DNA of 9,860 nt from an uncultured Saprospiraceae bacterium (GTDB lineage: Bacteria; Bacteroidota; Bacteroidia; Chitinophagales; Saprospiraceae). A program made the translations under genes and the position numbers. The stretch is taken from the NCBI GenBank assembly GCA_937930625.1, contig CALHBW010000570.1, positions 1-9,860 of the forward strand, read 5' to 3'. Positions 6,793 through 9,860 of the stretch are shown in pieces. The notes under the pieces are model-generated. The model searched no databases, had not been told where the DNA came from, and saw only the letters and a program-made list of their open reading frames with translations. Position 1 is the stretch's first letter. Each line of letters starts with the position of its first letter.

Positions 6793-9700
6793 ATGAGAAA
6801 AACCTACGGCAACACTTGGTGGGGCAAACAATGGCTCAATGCCCTCACCCACATCGACTATTCCAACCGCCTCCCACGCGGACGCAGCTACGCCAATCGG
6901 GGAATGGTGCAAGAAATCAGCATTGAGGGCAATCGTATCTCTGCAAAAGTACGTGGTTCGCGTCCCAAGCCTTATACGGTGAAGCTCAAAGTGACGGCGT
7001 TTACGGCTGCCGAAAAAGCTAAAATAATCAGCATGGTAACGGACAATCCCGCCTACCTTTCTCAATTGCTCAATCGCCGTCTGCCTACCGAATTGAATGA
7101 TATTTGTGCGCGAAAAGGCATTGATATTTTTCCATCAAAATGGGATGATTTGGAGGGTGGATGTTCTTGCCCGGATTGGGCGGTGCCTTGTAAGCATATG
7201 GCGAGTGTCTTGTACCTCATTGCAAATGAAATTGATAAAAATCCTTTCCTTGTTTTTCAACTGCATGATTTCGATTTATTCAAGGGCTTGGAAGGTGTGG
7301 GCTACTCTGCGGGTGGACAGGCAGAGGTACAAGTTCTCAATCTCACAGACCTCCAACAAGACTTCGTTTTTAATGAAGAAAACTTTGAATGGCAGCAAGA
7401 TACGTATAGCGAATTAGACTTTTCTATATTGCCGGATTGTCAGGAGCAATTGCTGACTTTGCTATCGCCACGTAGCGTTTTTTATCCGAATGGTGATTTT
7501 CGGGAAATCCTCACGAAAGTCTATAAAAAGGTCGCTCGCAACATCCTGAAATCCGAAAAACAGGAGACAGAAAAAGAAATTACAACGCTCATAGATGCTG
7601 TTGATGACATAGAGGTTTTGGTGGATATGGAGTTGGATTTTCTGAATTGTAATTTTCGGAGTGAGAAGGGGAAATCGCTCTTATCAATTGATACGATAGA
7701 GGATTTGGCAAAGTGGTTGGAAGGCGTACCGACCACGCATTTTGAGCAACTCGCCCCGCGCCTTCGCGGTTTGTATTTGACCTATCAATTTGCCAAAAAA
7801 TTAGCCGTACATAGCGCGTACATTCCGCAGTTGTTACGCATTGGTGCGAAGCAATATAAAGTCCGTTGGTTGCCTGCCGTTTTGAATGAAAATGTACGTA
7901 CTGTTTCCGAAAAAGTACAAGCATTGACTCCCGCACATATTTTTTATTATAAAAAACAAAAAAACATATACGAACCTGTTGAGGAAGATAGGTTTATGAG
8001 TTTGCTGTCGATGTTTATTGATTATTTCGTGCATACTTATCACGATTTAAATTATAAATTATTGACATTCGATGTGATTCGACTATTTTTTAGCGGAGAT
8101 ATGGAGCGATTCGACCAATTTGAAACACGCGAGTATCCAACTGCTATTCAATTGTGGCTGAATAAGTTTTATATTGCAGAAAAAGATTACGTACCTGTAT
8201 TGCAAGTGGAAGACGAGGATGGAGATTTTCAGGTTAGCATTGCCGTAGAAGATAAATCGAAACCCACACAAGCCCCCGTTCCTCTGAATAAAGTTTTTTC
8301 CAATAAAACATATAATAAAATGCGATTGGATGTACTGCGGGATATGTCTATGTTGGCAGAACATTTCCCACAACTCAGTCGGGTATTGGCTTCAAAGGGC
8401 GAGGAAAAACTGCATTTTACCTCCGAACAATTCGTAGCGGTACTATTCAAAATACTGCCGATAATGCAGATGTTTGGCATACAAATTTTGATGCCAAAAG
8501 CCTTGCGAAAGTTGCTGCGTCCGCAAGTGTCGATGATGTTGTCGGGCGAAGATGAAGATGGTGTGGCAACGCGAAGTTCGATTATCAGTTTGGAGAATAT
8601 GTTGAACTTTAATTGGCAAATAGCGATTGGTGACAGACAGGTTTCTTTGGGAGAATTTTTGAAAATGGTCAAAAAATATTCGGGTATCGTCAAGCTGAAT
8701 GATGCGTATGTATTTTTTGATGAAAATGAAATCGCAAAACTACTCGATAAACTCGCCGACCCACCCGAACTCGACGGCAATCAACTCCTAAAAATCGCCC
8801 TCACCGAAGAATACGAAGGTGCGAGAATCGAACTCGATAAGAAAGCTAAAAAATTGATTGAACGCCTACTTTCCGGTGAAGGCACAGAAGTGCCAAGTGG
8901 TTTGAAAGCCACGCTAAGACCTTATCAATTAAGAGGTTATGAATGGCTGTACAAAAATTCACGCTTGGGATTTGGTAGTTTGATAGCGGATGATATGGGC
9001 TTGGGGAAAACGCTGCAAGTCATCACTACGCTACTCAAATTGAAGGAAGACGGCGAACTCGGCAAAGCAAAAGCCCTCGTCATCGTACCCACCACTTTAC
9101 TGACGAATTGGGATAAAGAAATCGCCAAATTCGCGCCTGACTTGCACACACATACCTACCACGGACCTACCCGCGACCTCGCCCCACTCACCGATGCAGA
9201 TGTGATGCTGACGACCTACGGCGTGGTGCGAAGCGAAGGCGCGAAATTGCAAAAAAAGAAGTGGCTCGTGGTCGTGATTGATGAGTCGCAAAACATCAAA
9301 AATCCGGGTACGGGACAGACCAAAGCGGTCAAAAAAATCAAAGCTCCCGTTAAGATTGCGATGAGTGGTACGCCCGTCGAAAATCGCTTGAGCGACTATT
9401 GGAGTGTCTTTGATTTTGTGAATAAAGGCTACCTTAATAATTTGAAAAAATTTAAAGAGAACTACGCCATTCCAATTGAAGCAGACCGCGACCAAAAGAA
9501 GTTGGATAATTTCCGAAAAATCACCGAACCTTTCATTTTACGCCGCTTAAAATCAGATAAATCTATCATAAAAGATTTGCCGGATAAGATTGAAAAAGAC
9601 CAATTTTGTCATTTAACAAAAGAGCAAACCGCGATATACGAAAACGTCATCGAAACGACGATGAAAGCCGTAGAAGGTGCGGAAGGCATTGCGCGAAAGG

Positions 9701-9860
9701 GGGCAGTTTTGAAGCTAATAACAGCACTAAAACAGGTCTGTAATCACCCCAAACATTTCCTCAAAAAAGGAAAAAGCGACCCGGAATTGTCGGGTAAAAC
9801 GACTTTACTATTTAGTTTGCTGCGGCAGATTTTGGATAATGGCGAAAAGACGCTCATTTT
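6793..9860 (+). CDS. SWIM zinc-finger SNF2-family helicase, 3'-partial
   Basis: The frame is open for 1022 codons to the window end without a stop. N-terminal region: YGNTWWGKQWLNAL (5-18), RLPRGRSYANRG (26-37) and VRGSRPKPY (53-61), typical of SWIM proteins. The SWIM zinc motif follows, C124-x-C126-x6-C133-x-H135. A long middle region (about 150-690) fits the bacterial SNF2-associated domain. The SNF2 ATPase begins near 700 with LRPYQLRGYEWL. Motif I is DDMGLGKT (733-740), motif Ia VIVPTTLLTNW, motif II DESQ (830-833), motif III MSGTPVENRLSDYW (857-870), then PFILRRLKSD and LKQVCNHP. The C-terminal RecA lobe has only begun (GEKTLIF) and continues outside. SNF2 enzymes translocate on double-stranded DNA using ATP. 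The start is the first ATG, after purine-rich AAGGAAAA and 8 bases past the ATPase stop, so co-transcription is likely. Base composition resembles host genes rather than the HEPN unit, so it may be a resident gene. Confidence 0.95.
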   Translation, partial: MRKTYGNTWWGKQWLNALTHIDYSNRLPRGRSYANRGMVQEISIEGNRISAKVRGSRPKPYTVKLKVTAFTAAEKAKIISMVTDNPAYLSQLLNRRLPTELNDICARKGIDIFPSKWDDLEGGCSCPDWAVPCKHMASVLYLIANEIDKNPFLVFQLHDFDLFKGLEGVGYSAGGQAEVQVLNLTDLQQDFVFNEENFEWQQDTYSELDFSILPDCQEQLLTLLSPRSVFYPNGDFREILTKVYKKVARNILKSEKQETEKEITTLIDAVDDIEVLVDMELDFLNCNFRSEKGKSLLSIDTIEDLAKWLEGVPTTHFEQLAPRLRGLYLTYQFAKKLAVHSAYIPQLLRIGAKQYKVRWLPAVLNENVRTVSEKVQALTPAHIFYYKKQKNIYEPVEEDRFMSLLSMFIDYFVHTYHDLNYKLLTFDVIRLFFSGDMERFDQFETREYPTAIQLWLNKFYIAEKDYVPVLQVEDEDGDFQVSIAVEDKSKPTQAPVPLNKVFSNKTYNKMRLDVLRDMSMLAEHFPQLSRVLASKGEEKLHFTSEQFVAVLFKILPIMQMFGIQILMPKALRKLLRPQVSMMLSGEDEDGVATRSSIISLENMLNFNWQIAIGDRQVSLGEFLKMVKKYSGIVKLNDAYVFFDENEIAKLLDKLADPPELDGNQLLKIALTEEYEGARIELDKKAKKLIERLLSGEGTEVPSGLKATLRPYQLRGYEWLYKNSRLGFGSLIADDMGLGKTLQVITTLLKLKEDGELGKAKALVIVPTTLLTNWDKEIAKFAPDLHTHTYHGPTRDLAPLTDADVMLTTYGVVRSEGAKLQKKKWLVVVIDESQNIKNPGTGQTKAVKKIKAPVKIAMSGTPVENRLSDYWSVFDFVNKGYLNNLKKFKENYAIPIEADRDQKKLDNFRKITEPFILRRLKSDKSIIKDLPDKIEKDQFCHLTKEQTAIYENVIETTMKAVEGAEGIARKGAVLKLITALKQVCNHPKHFLKKGKSDPELSGKTTLLFSLLRQILDNGEKTLI

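Noticed and set aside
7097..7417. 106-codon plus-strand ORF inside the SNF2 gene
   Set aside because: It is out of frame within the well-supported helicase frame, which carries the SWIM motif there.
8229..8780. 183-codon minus-strand ORF
   Set aside because: Serine-rich, low-information antisense of the helicase gene with no domain signature; a shadow ORF.
1..9860. CRISPR arrays, tRNA or rRNA genes
   Set aside because: No regularly spaced repeats, cloverleaf or rRNA-like segments were seen on reading; the only repeats are those described at 2210-2479.

Overview
The window looks like a Bacteroidota (Bacteroidetes) chromosome. The evidence is a two-component pair typical of that phylum (propeller/Y_Y_Y LytS-type kinase followed by a LytTR regulator), mostly absent Shine-Dalgarno sequences, and a perfect Bacteroidota-type -7 box (TAnnTTTG) before the HEPN gene. 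The family within the phylum cannot be fixed from this sequence. All intact genes are on the + strand.

Layout: (1) 1-1982: the 3' part of a sensor histidine kinase, whose 5' end lies outside the window, and its LytTR response regulator, 17 bases apart. (2) 1983-2503: a gene-poor gap with three parts. These are a minus-strand Fic/Doc toxin remnant, a 9-bp perfect hairpin, and a 206-bp MITE-like imperfect palindrome ending in AGGTGGAC/GTCCACCT with short flanking direct repeats. (3) 2504-3568: a PrpF-family isomerase, probably a 4-oxalomesaconate tautomerase-type enzyme. (4) 3593-6784: an AT-rich two-gene unit with its own predicted promoter. It encodes a small HEPN-domain protein and, 5 bases later, an 899-residue protein joining a ParA/MinD-like KGGVGRT ATPase to a second P-loop NTPase with a C-terminal winged-helix-like tail. 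(5) 6793-9860: a SWIM zinc-finger SNF2 helicase starting 8 bases after the ATPase gene and running off the window. This ORF has no stop inside the window and is open for 1022 codons.

The kinase and regulator should form one signalling pathway, and the isomerase looks like a stand-alone metabolic gene. The most interesting part is the HEPN + dual-NTPase pair. Its composition differs from its neighbours, it has a dedicated promoter, it pairs a HEPN protein with a large nucleotide-sensing protein, and it sits beside mobile and toxin debris. This fits an accessory conflict (anti-phage or anti-plasmid) module. The function is inferred; nothing in the sequence proves it. The SNF2 helicase may be a third member by co-transcription, but its composition is like the host genes, so the unit may simply have inserted in front of it.
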